Below, in pieces: positions 47,605 to 56,901 of a DNA stretch of 64,000 nucleotides. A model generated the notes under the pieces. The model had not been told where the DNA came from and searched no databases. It saw only the letters and a list, made by a program, of their open reading frames with translations. This DNA comes from Amycolatopsis jejuensis (GTDB lineage Bacteria > Actinomycetota > Actinomycetes > Mycobacteriales > Pseudonocardiaceae): positions 69,341-133,340 of the forward strand of contig NZ_JNYZ01000023.1 of the NCBI RefSeq assembly GCF_000717335.1, given 5' to 3'. Positions within the stretch are counted from its first letter, which is position 1. The number at the start of each line of letters is the position of its first letter. The position numbers and the translations under genes are program-made.

Positions 47605-48552
47605 GACCGCGCGGGCGGCTTTCTCGATGCGATGCCACACCTCGAGCCACGTCGCGCGGGCCTGTGCCCGCTTCTCGATCTCGTGCTCCACGATCCGTCC
47701 GGCCACGAACCCCATCTCCGGATCCGCGCCGGACAGCGCATCGCGCACCTTTTCCGCGGCCAGCACGGCATCCTGGTGGTCGCCGAGAACGGTCTGGAAT
47801 TTCCGGGTCGCTTTGATCAGCTCAGTGAGCTTCGCGGCCTGCTTCTTCTTCGCCGCCGACCGCGCGAGTTCGGCTGTGTAGCGCAGTTTCTTGCCGTGAA
47901 TGCGCAGCGCATGCAGGTCGTCGTCCGGCGGGTCGGACGGCAGCGCGGCCACTGCGCGCGACAGCTTCCGGAATGGCTTGCGCACGTCGGCGGCCAACCC
48001 GGGTTCGCCGGCAGGGGTCTCGTCGATCTCGTGCTCCGCGGTGCGCGACAGCTGCGCGATGCCCTGCAACAGCGTCGCGTACCGAGCGCTGGACAGGGCC
48101 CGGTTGAGCCGGCGGCGGGCCGTGGTGCGTTCCGCGACGAAGCGGGACACGAGCCGTCGTCCGGCGGGCTGGTCGCGGACCTCGAAAGTGGCGATGACCT
48201 CGCGCAGGTGCCCGATCAGCACGTCGTAGTCGCGCACGTCGCCGAGTACCTGGCCGAGCCACCCGAGGTCGACGCGCACCGGTTCGGCCGTCGCGCCGAC
48301 GAGCTCGCCGGACGCCTTCAGCACACTGCGCATCCGGCGCTGGGCTACCCGCATCTGGTGCAGGTCTTCGGGATCGGTGCCGGAGCGGGTGCCTGGCTCA
48401 CGGGCGAGCAGCTCCCGCAGCTCGTGGTCGAGCTTCGCGCGGACGTGTGCGGCCGCCGGCGCCCGCGGTCCTGCCTTCGCCGGTTCGTCGGCGAGGCCGA
48501 GTGCGGCCGGCGTCGTCGGTTCCGGAGTGCGGCGGGTTGCTTGGGCGGTCAT
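47593..48552 (-). CDS. CHAD domain protein
   Basis: 319 residues. After a disordered N-terminal 35 residues, a helical CHAD domain extends to the end: DLHQMRVAQRRMRSVLKASGEL and DDLHALRIHGKKLRYTAELA are the two conserved HxxR-type helices that give the fold its name. CHAD proteins bind inorganic polyphosphate. There is no CYTH domain here, so it is a binder rather than a triphosphatase. ATG 48552 gives MTAQATRRTPEP; no strong ribosome site. Its 3' end overlaps the monooxygenase gene. Likely role: polyphosphate granule binding (family knowledge). Confidence 0.85.
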   Translation of the reverse strand: MTAQATRRTPEPTTPAALGLADEPAKAGPRAPAAAHVRAKLDHELRELLAREPGTRSGTDPEDLHQMRVAQRRMRSVLKASGELVGATAEPVRVDLGWLGQVLGDVRDYDVLIGHLREVIATFEVRDQPAGRRLVSRFVAERTTARRRLNRALSSARYATLLQGIAQLSRTAEHEIDETPAGEPGLAADVRKPFRKLSRAVAALPSDPPDDDLHALRIHGKKLRYTAELARSAAKKKQAAKLTELIKATRKFQTVLGDHQDAVLAAEKVRDALSGADPEMGFVAGRIVEHEIEKRAQARATWLEVWHRIEKAARAVSRD

Positions 48553-48602
48553 CCGGTTAATGGTAGGTGAACTCCGGGAGGCGCGGACCTGCCGAAACAG
48601 AA

Positions 48603-48639
48603 AGCGGGGGTGTTCCCAGCAGTTGGGAACACCCCCGCT
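48603..48639 (-). terminator. Hairpin terminator of dapD
   Basis: Perfect 16-base-pair stem: AGCGGGGGTGTTCCCA (48603-48618) and TGGGAACACCCCCGCT (48624-48639), five-base loop. On the minus strand it follows the dapD stop by about 10 bases and a T-rich run (TTTCTGTTT) comes after it, which makes it a classical intrinsic terminator. Confidence 0.88.
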
Positions 48640-48649
48640 CCGGAGGATT

Positions 48650-49639
48650 TCAGTTGGCGTGCAAGGCTTCGTTGAGCGTGATGCCGACCCCGCCACGCGG
48701 GACGACCTCCACCGCGCCGGTCGCCGAATTCCGCCGGAACACCGCGCCAGAGACGCCGGAGATCTCGCGCGCCTTGACCGTCTTGCCGTCCACCTCGACC
48801 TTGGTGCCCGCGGTGACGTACAGCCCGGCCTCGACCACCGAGTCGTCCCCGAGCGAGATCCCGACGCCGCCGTTCGCGCCGATCAGGCAGCGTTCGCCGA
48901 CCGAGATCACCTCGGTGCCGCCGCCGGACAGCGTGCCCATGATCGACGCGCCGCCGCCGACGTCACTGCCGTCGCCCACGACGACCCCGGCCGAGATCCG
49001 GCCTTCGACCATCGACGCGCCGAGCGTGCCCGCGTTGAAGTTCACGAACCCTTCGTGCATCACGGTGGTCCCCGACGCGAGGTGCGCGCCGAGCCGGACG
49101 CGGTCGGCGTCGGCAATGCGGACGCCGCTGGGCAGCACGTAATCGACCATGCGGGGGAACTTGTCCACGCCGTACACCGCCACCGCGCCGCGCGAACGCA
49201 ACCGCAGCCGGGTCTGCTCGAAGGCCTCGACCGGGCACGGGCCGTGGCTCGTCCACACGACGTTGGCCAGCAGGCCGAAGATGCCGTCGAGGCTCTGCCC
49301 GTGCGGCCGGACCAGCCGGTGTGACAGCAGGTGCAGGCGCAGGTACACGTCGTGCGCGTCGGCGGGCGCGGTGGCCAGGCTGCCGATCGTGACCCGCACG
49401 GCGACGACCTCGACGCCCCGGTCGGTGTCCGGACCCAGCAGCGCCGCCGCGGCGTCGCCGAGCAGTTCGGTGGTCTGCTCCGCGGTCAGCCGCTCGGTGC
49501 CGCTCGTGCCGGCCGCGACCAGCTTCGGGTGCGGGTACCAGGTGTCCAGCACCGTCCCGTCGGACGTGACGGTGGCCAGCCCGACGCCGACGGCGCCGGT
49601 CGTTTCGGGGTCAGGGGTTTGCTCGCTCACGTCGGTCAC
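48650..49639 (-). CDS. dapD: Tetrahydrodipicolinate N-succinyltransferase DapD
   Basis: 329 residues, actinobacterial DapD. It succinylates tetrahydrodipicolinate in the DAP/lysine pathway. The left-handed beta-helix is seen in hexapeptide repeats VRLGAHLASGTTVMHEGFVNFNAGTLGASMVEGRISAGVVVGDGSDVGGGASIMG, and VYGVDKFPRMVDYVLPSGVRI is typical of the long actinobacterial form. GTG 49639 starts VTDVSEQ; GTG 49630 is an alternative. A lipoprotein gene ends 19 bases upstream. A strong terminator follows. dapE diverges 500 bases away, and dapC lies 3.1 kb to the left. Confidence 0.95.
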   Translation of the reverse strand: MTDVSEQTPDPETTGAVGVGLATVTSDGTVLDTWYPHPKLVAAGTSGTERLTAEQTTELLGDAAAALLGPDTDRGVEVVAVRVTIGSLATAPADAHDVYLRLHLLSHRLVRPHGQSLDGIFGLLANVVWTSHGPCPVEAFEQTRLRLRSRGAVAVYGVDKFPRMVDYVLPSGVRIADADRVRLGAHLASGTTVMHEGFVNFNAGTLGASMVEGRISAGVVVGDGSDVGGGASIMGTLSGGGTEVISVGERCLIGANGGVGISLGDDSVVEAGLYVTAGTKVEVDGKTVKAREISGVSGAVFRRNSATGAVEVVPRGGVGITLNEALHAN

Positions 49640-49658
49640 GGTAGCCGAGCGAGCCGCC

Positions 49659-50090
49659 TCAACCCGTGGTGGCCTGCTGGTTCACCTTCTGCCGGGCCTC
49701 GGTGACTCCGGCCGAGATGGTGACGAGCGCCTGCGTGCAGTCCCCGCCGGGGGCCTCGACGGTGGCGCAACCGGCTTGCAGGAACGCGTTCACGCCCTGG
49801 TCGAGCGCGGTGGCATCGCCGTCGAGTGATTGGTCGACCTTTTTGCCCGCGGCGGCCCGCTGGTGCACCGCACCGGCCGTGTTGCGGACCTCGATGACGT
49901 ACTTCTGGCAGCCCTTCGGCAGCTGCGTCTGCGGGCTCGAATAGCAGGCGTCCTGGGTCAGCGCGTCGAGCTTGATCGGCAGCGCGTCCACACCGGGTTG
50001 CCCCGGGCTCTTGGGGGTGGGCCCGGCTTCGCGGCTGCAGCCGGTGAGGAGCAGGGCAAGGATCCCGAGAGCGACCAGAGAGCTTCGCAT
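49659..50090 (-). CDS. Small secreted lipoprotein, unknown function
   Basis: 143 residues from ATG 50090. The N-terminus [18 protein letters not shown] is a lipoprotein signal with the lipobox LTGC (Cys18). The mature part has four further cysteines ([28 protein letters not shown]), which may form two disulfides outside the cell. It probably shares a transcript with dapD, whose start lies 19 bases on. It resembles the lipoprotein at 7046-7504 in size and signal but not in sequence. No family recognised. Confidence 0.75.
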   Translation of the reverse strand: MRSSLVALGILALLLTGCSREAGPTPKSPGQPGVDALPIKLDALTQDACYSSPQTQLPKGCQKYVIEVRNTAGAVHQRAAAGKKVDQSLDGDATALDQGVNAFLQAGCATVEAPGGDCTQALVTISAGVTEARQKVNQQATTG

Positions 50091-50139
50091 GCGCACGTCC
50101 CTCACGGTAGCCCCCTGCCCGGCTGGGTACGGTGCCGGT

Positions 50140-51213
50140 ATGACCACCCTTGACCTGCATGCCGATCCTGCCGAGCTCACCGCCGCGCTCGTGGACGTGT
50201 TCAGCGTCTCCGGGGAGGAGGTGAAGCTCGCGGACGCGGTACAGGCAGCGCTCGCCGGACAGGCCCCGCACCTGGAGGTAGTACGTAACGGCGACGCCGT
50301 GCTCGCGCGCACGAATCTCGGCCGCGCGTCGCGGATCGTGCTCGCCGGACACCTCGACACGGTGCCGGAAAACGGGAATCTGCCCTCTACGCGCTCTGGC
50401 TCTGGCGACGACGAGGTCCTGCACGGGCTGGGCTCGGTCGATATGAAGGGCGGGGACGCGGTCTTCCTGCACCTGGCCGCGACGCTGCCGGAGCCCAGGC
50501 ACGATGTCACCTTTGTGTTTTATGACAACGAAGAGGTCGAGGCGGTGCGTAATGGCCTTGGCCGCATCGAGCGCGAGTTGCCGGAATGGCTGGCGGGGGA
50601 TCTGGCAATTGTCGGAGAACCGTCGAACGGCGTGATCGAGGCCGGGTGCCAGGGCACTTTGCGGGTGGACGTACGCACGAGTGGGGCGCGGGCACATACT
50701 GCGCGCGCTTGGATGGGCGAGAATGCGATCCATTTCCTGGCGGAACCGTTGCAGCGGTTGGCGGAGTATTCTCCGCGGGTAGTGGATATCGATGGGCTCA
50801 CTTATCGGGAAGGCTTGCAGGCCACCGGTATTTCCGGTGGGGTGGCCGGTAACGTGGTGCCGGACGCCGCGGTATTGACGGTGAACCACCGGTTTGCGCC
50901 GGATCGGAGCGCCGAACAGGCCGAAGCTCATGTACGCGAGGTATTCGACGGGTTTGAGGTGTCCCTTGTGGACTTGTCACCCGGGGCATTGCCGGGCCTT
51001 TCCGCGCCCGCTGCGGCGGAACTGGTGGCGGCGGCCGGTGGCCGGGCAGCAGCGAAACTGGGCTGGACGGATGTCGCGCGGTTTGCTGCATTGGGAATGC
51101 CTGCGGTGAACTTCGGCCCAGGCGACCCGACGTTGGCCCATACCCAGCAGGAGCATGTGCGGATGGGCGAAATCCGTGAAGTGACTGATGTATTGCGCCG
51201 CTTTTTGAGCTGA
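50140..51213 (+). CDS. dapE: Succinyl-diaminopimelate desuccinylase DapE
   Basis: 357 residues, M20 family zinc peptidase-like. It removes succinate to give LL-DAP. Metal and catalytic sites: [13 protein letters not shown] (His, Asp), [14 protein letters not shown] (Asp bridging), [12 protein letters not shown] (Glu pair), [21 protein letters not shown] and [11 protein letters not shown] (last His). ATG 50140 is chosen; the divergent lipoprotein starts at 50090, so promoters for both share a 49-base gap. With dapC and dapD, three steps of the succinylase branch are in this window. Confidence 0.95.
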   Translation: MTTLDLHADPAELTAALVDVFSVSGEEVKLADAVQAALAGQAPHLEVVRNGDAVLARTNLGRASRIVLAGHLDTVPENGNLPSTRSGSGDDEVLHGLGSVDMKGGDAVFLHLAATLPEPRHDVTFVFYDNEEVEAVRNGLGRIERELPEWLAGDLAIVGEPSNGVIEAGCQGTLRVDVRTSGARAHTARAWMGENAIHFLAEPLQRLAEYSPRVVDIDGLTYREGLQATGISGGVAGNVVPDAAVLTVNHRFAPDRSAEQAEAHVREVFDGFEVSLVDLSPGALPGLSAPAAAELVAAAGGRAAAKLGWTDVARFAALGMPAVNFGPGDPTLAHTQQEHVRMGEIREVTDVLRRFLS

Positions 51214-51221
51214 AGCTGAGA

Positions 51222-51249
51222 CCGGGGCGGCGTATCCGCGGCACCCCGG
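51222..51249. terminator. Hairpin between convergent dapE and chitinase genes
   Basis: CCGGGG (51222-51227) pairs with CCCCGG (51244-51249) and, inside, CGG (51228-51230) with CCG (51236-51238). No T-tract. The two stops lie at 51213 and 51260, so one hairpin could serve both. Confidence 0.4.
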
Positions 51250-51259
51250 CCCCGAGCAG

Positions 51260-52294
51260 TCAACGGCCTTGCAGCGACTTCACATTGTCGCCGAAGGTCC
51301 AGTTCTTGGACCCGTCCCAGTTGAGCGACCAGGTCATCAAGCCCTTGAGACCGGAAAGGTAGGCCTGCGAAACCAGCTCCGGGCTCATGTACCCACCACC
51401 GGCGCCGGGTTGAGCCGGAAGACCGGGAACCTGCTTGTCCAGCGGCACCCGAATCGTGGTGCCCTGCACCGTCACGCCCTGATCCAAGCACTTCGTCTGC
51501 ACGGTGAACCCCTGCACGGTTCCGGCTTCGTAACTGTCACCAGAACACCCATACATGGACCCGTTGTAGTACTGCATGTTCAGCCACCACAACTGCCCAT
51601 TGTCGGCATACTTCTTGATGATCGGCAGATACGCGCCCCAGATCGAGCCATACGTGACGGTTCCTCCGGTCACGTAAGCAGTCTCCGGTGCCATGGTGAG
51701 CCCGAATCCCGCGGGCATCTGCCCGAGCACCCCGTCGATGATCCGTTCCAGATTGGCCTGCGACGCCGACAACGTGTTGATATCCCCGCTCCCCGCAAGG
51801 CCGGTCTCGATGTCGATGTCGATCCCGTCGAAATTGTACTTCTTGAGAATCGGCACAATCGTGCTCACGAACTTGTCGGCAACCGCGCTGGACGACAGGT
51901 CGATCCCGGCTGCCGCACCGCCGATCGACATCAAAATCGTTGCCCCGGCGTCCTTTGCCGCGCACATCTCCGCCGGAGTGGCGACTTTCACGCCATTGTC
52001 CATCCCGTCTTCCCACAGCACCGTGCCGTCGGACCGGATCACCGGAAACGCGGCGTTGAGCACGTTGTACCCGTGCGCGGCAATCCGCGAATCGGTGATC
52101 GGCACCCACCCCATCCCCGGATGCACGCCGTTCGCTGCGCCGTCCCAGTTCTCCCAATACCCCTGCAGGACGGGTCCGGACGGTCTGGACTTCACCGCGC
52201 ACGTGTCGGCCTGCGGTGCCGCAGCAGCGGGGACCGCCCCCGCGAGCGGCAGGGCGAGCAGTGCGGCCAGCATGGCCCAGCGCATCCTCATCAT
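51260..52294 (-). CDS. Secreted chitinase, GH18
   Basis: 344 residues with a Sec signal peptide (MMRMRWAMLAALLALPLAGAVPAAAA). The catalytic GH18 motif FDGIDIDIET (DxDxE, Glu as acid) is complete, along with the strand motifs LMSIGGAAAG, LTMAPETAYVT and LQWW-like QLWWLNMQYYNG, and the final GLMTWSLNWDGSKNW. No carbohydrate-binding module is attached. It hydrolyses chitin outside the cell. DasR-like boxes 75-125 bases upstream suggest induction by N-acetylglucosamine. The neighbouring protease with a chitin-binding domain is likely to act on the same material. Confidence 0.92.
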   Translation of the reverse strand: MMRMRWAMLAALLALPLAGAVPAAAAPQADTCAVKSRPSGPVLQGYWENWDGAANGVHPGMGWVPITDSRIAAHGYNVLNAAFPVIRSDGTVLWEDGMDNGVKVATPAEMCAAKDAGATILMSIGGAAAGIDLSSSAVADKFVSTIVPILKKYNFDGIDIDIETGLAGSGDINTLSASQANLERIIDGVLGQMPAGFGLTMAPETAYVTGGTVTYGSIWGAYLPIIKKYADNGQLWWLNMQYYNGSMYGCSGDSYEAGTVQGFTVQTKCLDQGVTVQGTTIRVPLDKQVPGLPAQPGAGGGYMSPELVSQAYLSGLKGLMTWSLNWDGSKNWTFGDNVKSLQGR

Positions 52295-52367
52295 GGCCCC
52301 CGTCCCGAAAACGGTGTCGCCGCAAACGGTAGGCGGGCCCGGCCGCCGCTGCCTACCTCCGATCGTA

Positions 52368-52379
52368 TGGTCTAGACAA
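52368..52379 (-). promoter_or_regulatory. DasR-like box upstream of chitinase
   Basis: TGGTCTAGACAA carries the palindromic core GTCTAGAC and matches the DasR-responsive element (AC)TGGTCTAGACCA(GT) closely. It is 75 bases upstream of the chitinase start. DasR, a GntR-type regulator, represses chitinase genes in streptomycetes until glucosamine-6-phosphate is made. Confidence 0.65.
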
Positions 52380-52408
52380 ATAGAACCAGCCGGACCGGAT
52401 GGCCCGGC

Positions 52409-52420
52409 TGGTCCGGACAA
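52409..52420 (-). promoter_or_regulatory. Second, weaker DasR-like box
   Basis: TGGTCCGGACAA differs from the first box at 52368-52379 by two bases in the core, and a partial third copy (ACTAGACCT) is attached to it at 52420-52428. Chitinase promoters often carry repeated DasR sites. These bases are also close to the protease stop codon. Confidence 0.4.
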
Positions 52421-52427
52421 CTAGACC

Positions 52428-54500
52428 TCAGCAAGCCCCACTGTCAGTCCACACAGCCCACGAACCGGGCGCACCCGGCTCCGCGCCGACGGAGTACCAG
52501 CCGGACGTCCACTTGTGCCCGTTGTGCGCCACGACGTCGCCCGGGCTGTACACGGCATTCGCATCCCATTCGGCGATTCCGCTACAACCGGTCGGCGGGT
52601 TGGAGCCAACCGTCAACGCGAACTGCGCGGTGTGATCGACATCCGCACCGTCCGCCTTCACGGTCACCTGGCTCGTCCCCTTCGGCGTGCTGGCCGTCGT
52701 GGCGATGGTCAGCGTTGCCGTCCCGCCTGACTGCACCGTCGCCGGGCTGAACGTCGCAGTGCTTCCCGAAGGCAGGCCACTCGCCGTGAGCTTGACCTCC
52801 TGCGCATTACCATTGGTGATTTTGGTGGTCACCGTGGTGGTCGCCGACTCTCCGGGTTGGACAGTCGAATTGGCAGGCGACAAACTCACCGAGAAGTCGT
52901 TACCCGGAGGCTGCGCGTTGCAAGTCGGCTCACCGCTGACTGCGCCGACGGAAACCGCATCCCACGCTGCCTTCGTGGTGTTGAATTCCGTGCAGCTGCC
53001 CGGAAACAGATCGACTGCAGCCTGCAGCGTGGCCTTTCGGGCCGCCTTGTGGTTCCACGACGACGTCTTGTGCAGCAGCCCGTTGTAAAAGATCTTCCCG
53101 GCCTTCTGAATGCCGAGTCCGGTGACGCTGCTGCCATTGCAGGTCGGGCTGGTCGGCTGCCCGTCACTCGGCGAAGAACCCTCGGCCAGCAGGTAGAACC
53201 AATGGTTCTGCGGACCGGCCGCTGCATGCACCTCGGTGTTCGGAATGGACGACGAGTAGCAGTTCGGATCACCGATCTGCCCCGGGTTGTACATGTAGCG
53301 GATCGGACCCTGGCCGACCAGGTTGACGCCCTCGCCGACCGTGTAATCCGGAGTGTCGACCGGGTTGTTCGCATACGCCTCGGTCAACGCACCGAAAATA
53401 TCCCCGGTGGACTCGTTGAGCCCGCCGTTCTCATTCCCGGACCCAGCACCACCCGGCGTGTTCTGGAAAATCCCGTGCCCGAACTCGTGCCCCACGACAT
53501 CCATCGACGTGGCCTGCCGCTGGTTGTCCTGCGAGTGACCGAAATGCGTGGACGACCCATCCCAATAGGCGTTCACGTCGTTCAGCCCGACCGAGGCGGG
53601 AAACCCGCGGCCATTGCCGTCGATCCCATTGCGGCCCACCCAGTCCCGCAGCATGTTCCACTCGGTCTGCACACTGAAAAGCGTGTCGACGCAGCCGGTT
53701 TCGAGGTCGGTACCCGAACCGTTGCCCCACGAGTCATCGCTGCCGCTGAACACCGCGCCGTTCTCCCGTCCGCAGCTGATGCCCGGACGACCAGGGTCAC
53801 GCATCGAGTACGACCCACCGGAACCGGTCGTGTCGATGCTCACGCGCCCCACGTAGTAGCTGTTCCCGGACCCGGCGAGCCGAGCGTTCGCAGAACCTTG
53901 CCGCGTCCGCTCGGGATTCTCGGCCTTCACGTCGTCGCGCTGGTCGAGCACCGCGCCGGTGGCAGCGTCCACGAACACGTGCAGGTTGCTCGGTGCCTTC
54001 GCGGTATGGCCGGTGACCACCACCTCGTACGCCAGCTTCGGCTGCGCCCCAGCGAGCACGACCAGGTCCGGCTTGCTGACCCGATCGACCGACGGCAGCT
54101 GACCACGGGCGATCGACCCGGCCCGTGCACTGTCCACAGTGGCCGCAGTACCGACGCCGATCGGGGCGGTGTCGGCGGTTTCCGTGCGGCGGACCTGCCC
54201 GGCGCCGTCGGCGACGACCACCGCGTCGCCGCCGACGACCCGCAGGCCGCGGTAGGTGCGTTCGTAGGAGTTGTAGTAGAGACCGGCCGCGCCCGGGGTG
54301 GTCTTGACGCGGTGGAAGGTCTCGTCGGGGCCGGTGCGGAGCCCGGCGGCCCGGTCGGCGGCCGCGGTGGCGGCTGCTTGCGGGTCGGCAGGCGGTGGGG
54401 CGGCAGCCGCGGATGCCGGGGTCACCGGCAGCGCGAGCAGGGAAAGGGCGAAACCGGCGATGGTTGCCACGCCGGTGGTGAGCCCTCGTCTGGACGTCAT
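52428..54500 (-). CDS. Secreted M4 metalloprotease with chitin-binding domain
   Basis: 690 residues. Signal peptide (1-33), FTP/PepSY propeptide region (about 45-190), then the thermolysin-type catalytic domain with HEFGH at 338-342 and the third zinc ligand Glu in GGLNESTGD (363). A 90-residue beta domain (DFSVSLSPANSTVQPGESATTTVTT) and a CBM5/12 module at about 640-690 (WDANAVYSPGDVVAHNGHKWTSGWYS) follow. The chitin-binding module suggests digestion of protein in insect cuticle or fungal wall. ATG 54500 follows AAAGGAC. The chitinase gene lies 130 bases downstream on the same strand with its own promoter sites. Confidence 0.92.
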   Translation of the reverse strand: MTSRRGLTTGVATIAGFALSLLALPVTPASAAAAPPPADPQAAATAAADRAAGLRTGPDETFHRVKTTPGAAGLYYNSYERTYRGLRVVGGDAVVVADGAGQVRRTETADTAPIGVGTAATVDSARAGSIARGQLPSVDRVSKPDLVVLAGAQPKLAYEVVVTGHTAKAPSNLHVFVDAATGAVLDQRDDVKAENPERTRQGSANARLAGSGNSYYVGRVSIDTTGSGGSYSMRDPGRPGISCGRENGAVFSGSDDSWGNGSGTDLETGCVDTLFSVQTEWNMLRDWVGRNGIDGNGRGFPASVGLNDVNAYWDGSSTHFGHSQDNQRQATSMDVVGHEFGHGIFQNTPGGAGSGNENGGLNESTGDIFGALTEAYANNPVDTPDYTVGEGVNLVGQGPIRYMYNPGQIGDPNCYSSSIPNTEVHAAAGPQNHWFYLLAEGSSPSDGQPTSPTCNGSSVTGLGIQKAGKIFYNGLLHKTSSWNHKAARKATLQAAVDLFPGSCTEFNTTKAAWDAVSVGAVSGEPTCNAQPPGNDFSVSLSPANSTVQPGESATTTVTTKITNGNAQEVKLTASGLPSGSTATFSPATVQSGGTATLTIATTASTPKGTSQVTVKADGADVDHTAQFALTVGSNPPTGCSGIAEWDANAVYSPGDVVAHNGHKWTSGWYSVGAEPGAPGSWAVWTDSGAC

Positions 54501-54847
54501 CGACTGTCCTTTCGGATACCGAAGGGGGAAGCGCAACGCGTTGAGCTGGGCTGATCAGGCCGCGGACACCGGGATTAAAAAGATGCCCACCCGGGGTGGT
54601 CAATGCGCTGAACGGACCAGCAGGACCGATCGGGCGTTCGCGGCGAATCCGCGAATGCGTTGACAGACCAGGGAAAACGCCGGATCGGGACGGGCCGGGA
54701 GACTTTCGTCGGTAGTTGCCGCGGAACCGGCCGTTGGTAGGCGGACCGCTGGTCCGCTCGAGACGTTCAGGCCGCGGTCACCGGCCGGTCACGCTCCGGT
54801 GCCGACGCGGGCGCCCGGCGTCCTCCCGGGGCCCGTAGTCTTGGCTG
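54501..54847. other. Intergenic region, no gene
   Basis: A 347-base divergent gap between the M4 protease and the first LOG gene. It should contain promoters for both. I see a weak GC palindrome CCACCCGGGGTGG at 54587-54599 and no gene, tRNA or strong repeat. Confidence 0.4.
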
Positions 54848-55633
54848 GTGAGTGAACAGTCTGAATTTCCCGACGGCCAATACCCCGAGCGCCCGGTGGA
54901 GCGGCACAAAGGCCCGGTGGTGCTCCGGCGCGACCGGCGCGACCAGGGCAGCACCACCGACCAGCGGCTGCTCGATTCGCGCGGGCCGAGTGACTGGGTG
55001 CACACCGACCCGTGGCGGGTGCTGCGGATCCAGGCCGAGTTCGTGGAGGGCTTCGGTGCGCTCGCCGAGGTGCCGCGTGCGGTGACAGTGTTCGGGTCGG
55101 CGCGCACCAAGCGCGACAACCCCGAGTACGAGCTCGGCCGGAAGATCGGCGGCGCGCTCGCCGCGGCCGGATTCGCGGTGATGACCGGTGGCGGTCCGGG
55201 TGCGATGGAGGCGGTGAACCGCGGCGCGGCCGAAGCAGGCGGGTTCTCCGTCGGGCTCGGCATCGAGCTGCCGTTCGAGCAGGGCCTGAACCCGTGGGTC
55301 GACCTCGGCGTCAACTTCCGGTACTTCTTCGCCCGCAAGACGATGTTCATCAAGTACTCGCAAGCGTTCATCTGCCTTCCCGGCGGGTTCGGCACGCTGG
55401 ACGAGCTTTTCGAGGCCCTCACGCTGGTCCAGACCAAGAAGGTCACGAAGTTCCCGGTGGTGCTCTTCGGCACCGAGTACTGGGGCGGGCTCTACGACTG
55501 GATCCAGAAGTCGGTGCTCGGCGGCGGCAAGATCGGCCAGAAGGACCTCGACCTGCTGTACCTCACCGACGACATCGACGACGCGGTGCGCGTGGTCCAG
55601 GATTCCTACCAGGCGTGGGAGGACAGCCACTGA
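54848..55633 (+). CDS. LOG-family protein (TIGR00730-like), long form
   Basis: 261 residues, Rossmann-like lysine decarboxylase/LOG fold. [37 protein letters not shown] and the LOG motif [21 protein letters not shown] are intact. LOG enzymes cut nucleoside 5'-monophosphates (cytokinin activation in plants); bacterial roles are poorly known. An 80-residue N-terminal extension ([16 protein letters not shown]) is typical of the larger actinobacterial form. GTG 54848 is used. Its stop overlaps the start of a second LOG gene (TGATG at 55631-55635). Confidence 0.85.
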   Translation: MSEQSEFPDGQYPERPVERHKGPVVLRRDRRDQGSTTDQRLLDSRGPSDWVHTDPWRVLRIQAEFVEGFGALAEVPRAVTVFGSARTKRDNPEYELGRKIGGALAAAGFAVMTGGGPGAMEAVNRGAAEAGGFSVGLGIELPFEQGLNPWVDLGVNFRYFFARKTMFIKYSQAFICLPGGFGTLDELFEALTLVQTKKVTKFPVVLFGTEYWGGLYDWIQKSVLGGGKIGQKDLDLLYLTDDIDDAVRVVQDSYQAWEDSH

Positions 55634-56169
55634 TGCGGATCTGCGTGTTCTGCGGGTCGGCGCGCGGGTTCTCCCCGGAGTACACCGACGCGGCGGCCGG
55701 CATGGGCAAACTGCTGGCGCAGCGGGGGATCGGGCTCGTGTACGGCGGGGCGAGCGTGGGCACCATGGGCGTGGTGGCCGATGCCGCACTGGCCGCGGGC
55801 GGCGAGGTGATCGGCGTGATCCCGGAGGTGCTGTCGAGCGTCGAAATCGCGCACGGCGGGCTCACCGAACTGCACGTCGTCGCGGACATGCACCAGCGCA
55901 AGGCGAAGATGGCCGAGCTGTCGGACGCGTTCGTCGCGCTGCCCGGTGGCGCCGGGACGCTGGAGGAGCTGTTCGAGGTGTGGACGTGGGCCCAGCTCGG
56001 CATCCACCGCAAGCCGATCGGGCTGCTGGACGTCGCCGGGTACTACACGCCGCTGGTCGCCTTCGCCGATCACATGCAGCAGGAGGGGTTCCTGCGCCCG
56101 GAAACGCGGGCCCTGCTCACCGTGGACTCCGACGCGGCCGCGCTCCTCGACCGGTTCGCCGCGCAGTAG
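55633..56169 (+). CDS. LOG-family phosphoribohydrolase, short form
   Basis: 178 residues, close to the canonical LOG size and to M. tuberculosis Rv1205, which makes cytokinins. Motifs: [38 protein letters not shown] and [21 protein letters not shown] (PGGxGTxxE) with the Arg in MHQRKAKM. It cleaves N6-modified AMP to the free base and ribose-5-phosphate. Translation is coupled to the long LOG gene just upstream. Located between dapE and gpgS, as Rv1205 is in M. tuberculosis. Confidence 0.9.
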   Translation: MRICVFCGSARGFSPEYTDAAAGMGKLLAQRGIGLVYGGASVGTMGVVADAALAAGGEVIGVIPEVLSSVEIAHGGLTELHVVADMHQRKAKMAELSDAFVALPGGAGTLEELFEVWTWAQLGIHRKPIGLLDVAGYYTPLVAFADHMQQEGFLRPETRALLTVDSDAAALLDRFAAQ

Positions 56170-56173
56170 CTGT

Positions 56174-56848
56174 TCAGGCGGACTTTTCGTCCGGTCGCTT
56201 GTGGTAGGTGTCCACGTACTCCTGCCCGGACAGCTCCAGGATCGTGTACATGATCTCGTCGGTCACCGACCGGCGGATGGCCGACGACGAGTCCTGGCCC
56301 TCGTACCGCGAGAAGTCCAGCGGCGCGCCGAAACGGACGCGGATCTTGGTGATCCGGGGGATCTTCGCGCCGTTCGGCTGGATGCCCTCGGTGCCGAACA
56401 ACGCCACCGGCACCACCTTGGCGCCGGTGGACAGCGCGAGCGCGGCGACGCCGGTGTGCCCGCGGTGCAGGCGGCCGTCGAGCGATCGGGTGCCCTCGGG
56501 GTAGATCGCGAAGACGCCGCCGTCGTCCAGCACCTTGCGGCCTGCTTCGAGGGCGGCGAGCCCGGCCTGTGCGTTGCCGCGCTCCACCGGGATGTACCCG
56601 AGCGCGTCGAGCGATTTCGCGATGAACCAGCCCTTGATGCCCTTGCCGGTGAAATATTCGGCCTTGCCGAGGAACCGCACCTGCCGCGGGGTGGTGAAGG
56701 TGATCACACCGGTGTCGAGCGCCGCCCGGTGGTTGGCGGCGAGCAGCACCGCGCCGTGCGCCGGGATGTTCTCCACGCCCTCGACCTTGGGCCGGTAGAG
56801 CACGCGGACCAGCGGTCCGAGCACGAAGCGGACGAGCAGGGTCAGCAA
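56174..56848 (-). CDS. 1-acylglycerol-3-phosphate acyltransferase (PlsC-like)
   Basis: 224 residues from TTG 56848. The catalytic NHRAALD (HX4D) and YPEGTRSLDGRL (EGTR) motifs and the intervening GWFIAKSLDALGYIPVERG strand define the PlsC superfamily. An N-terminal hydrophobic stretch (LLTLLVRFVLGPLVRVLY) binds the membrane. It would form phosphatidic acid from lyso-phosphatidate, or acylate a related lipid. TTG 56848 is chosen because GGAGGGAG lies six bases upstream; ATG 56887 opens 13 codons earlier without a ribosome site. Convergent with the LOG gene and divergent from gpgS across 53 bases. Confidence 0.88.
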   Translation of the reverse strand: MLTLLVRFVLGPLVRVLYRPKVEGVENIPAHGAVLLAANHRAALDTGVITFTTPRQVRFLGKAEYFTGKGIKGWFIAKSLDALGYIPVERGNAQAGLAALEAGRKVLDDGGVFAIYPEGTRSLDGRLHRGHTGVAALALSTGAKVVPVALFGTEGIQPNGAKIPRITKIRVRFGAPLDFSRYEGQDSSSAIRRSVTDEIMYTILELSGQEYVDTYHKRPDEKSA

Positions 56849-56901
56849 GGGTTCTCCCTCCGGAGGATCGGGCACCGGTTCCAGCATGGCACGATCGGCC
56901 G

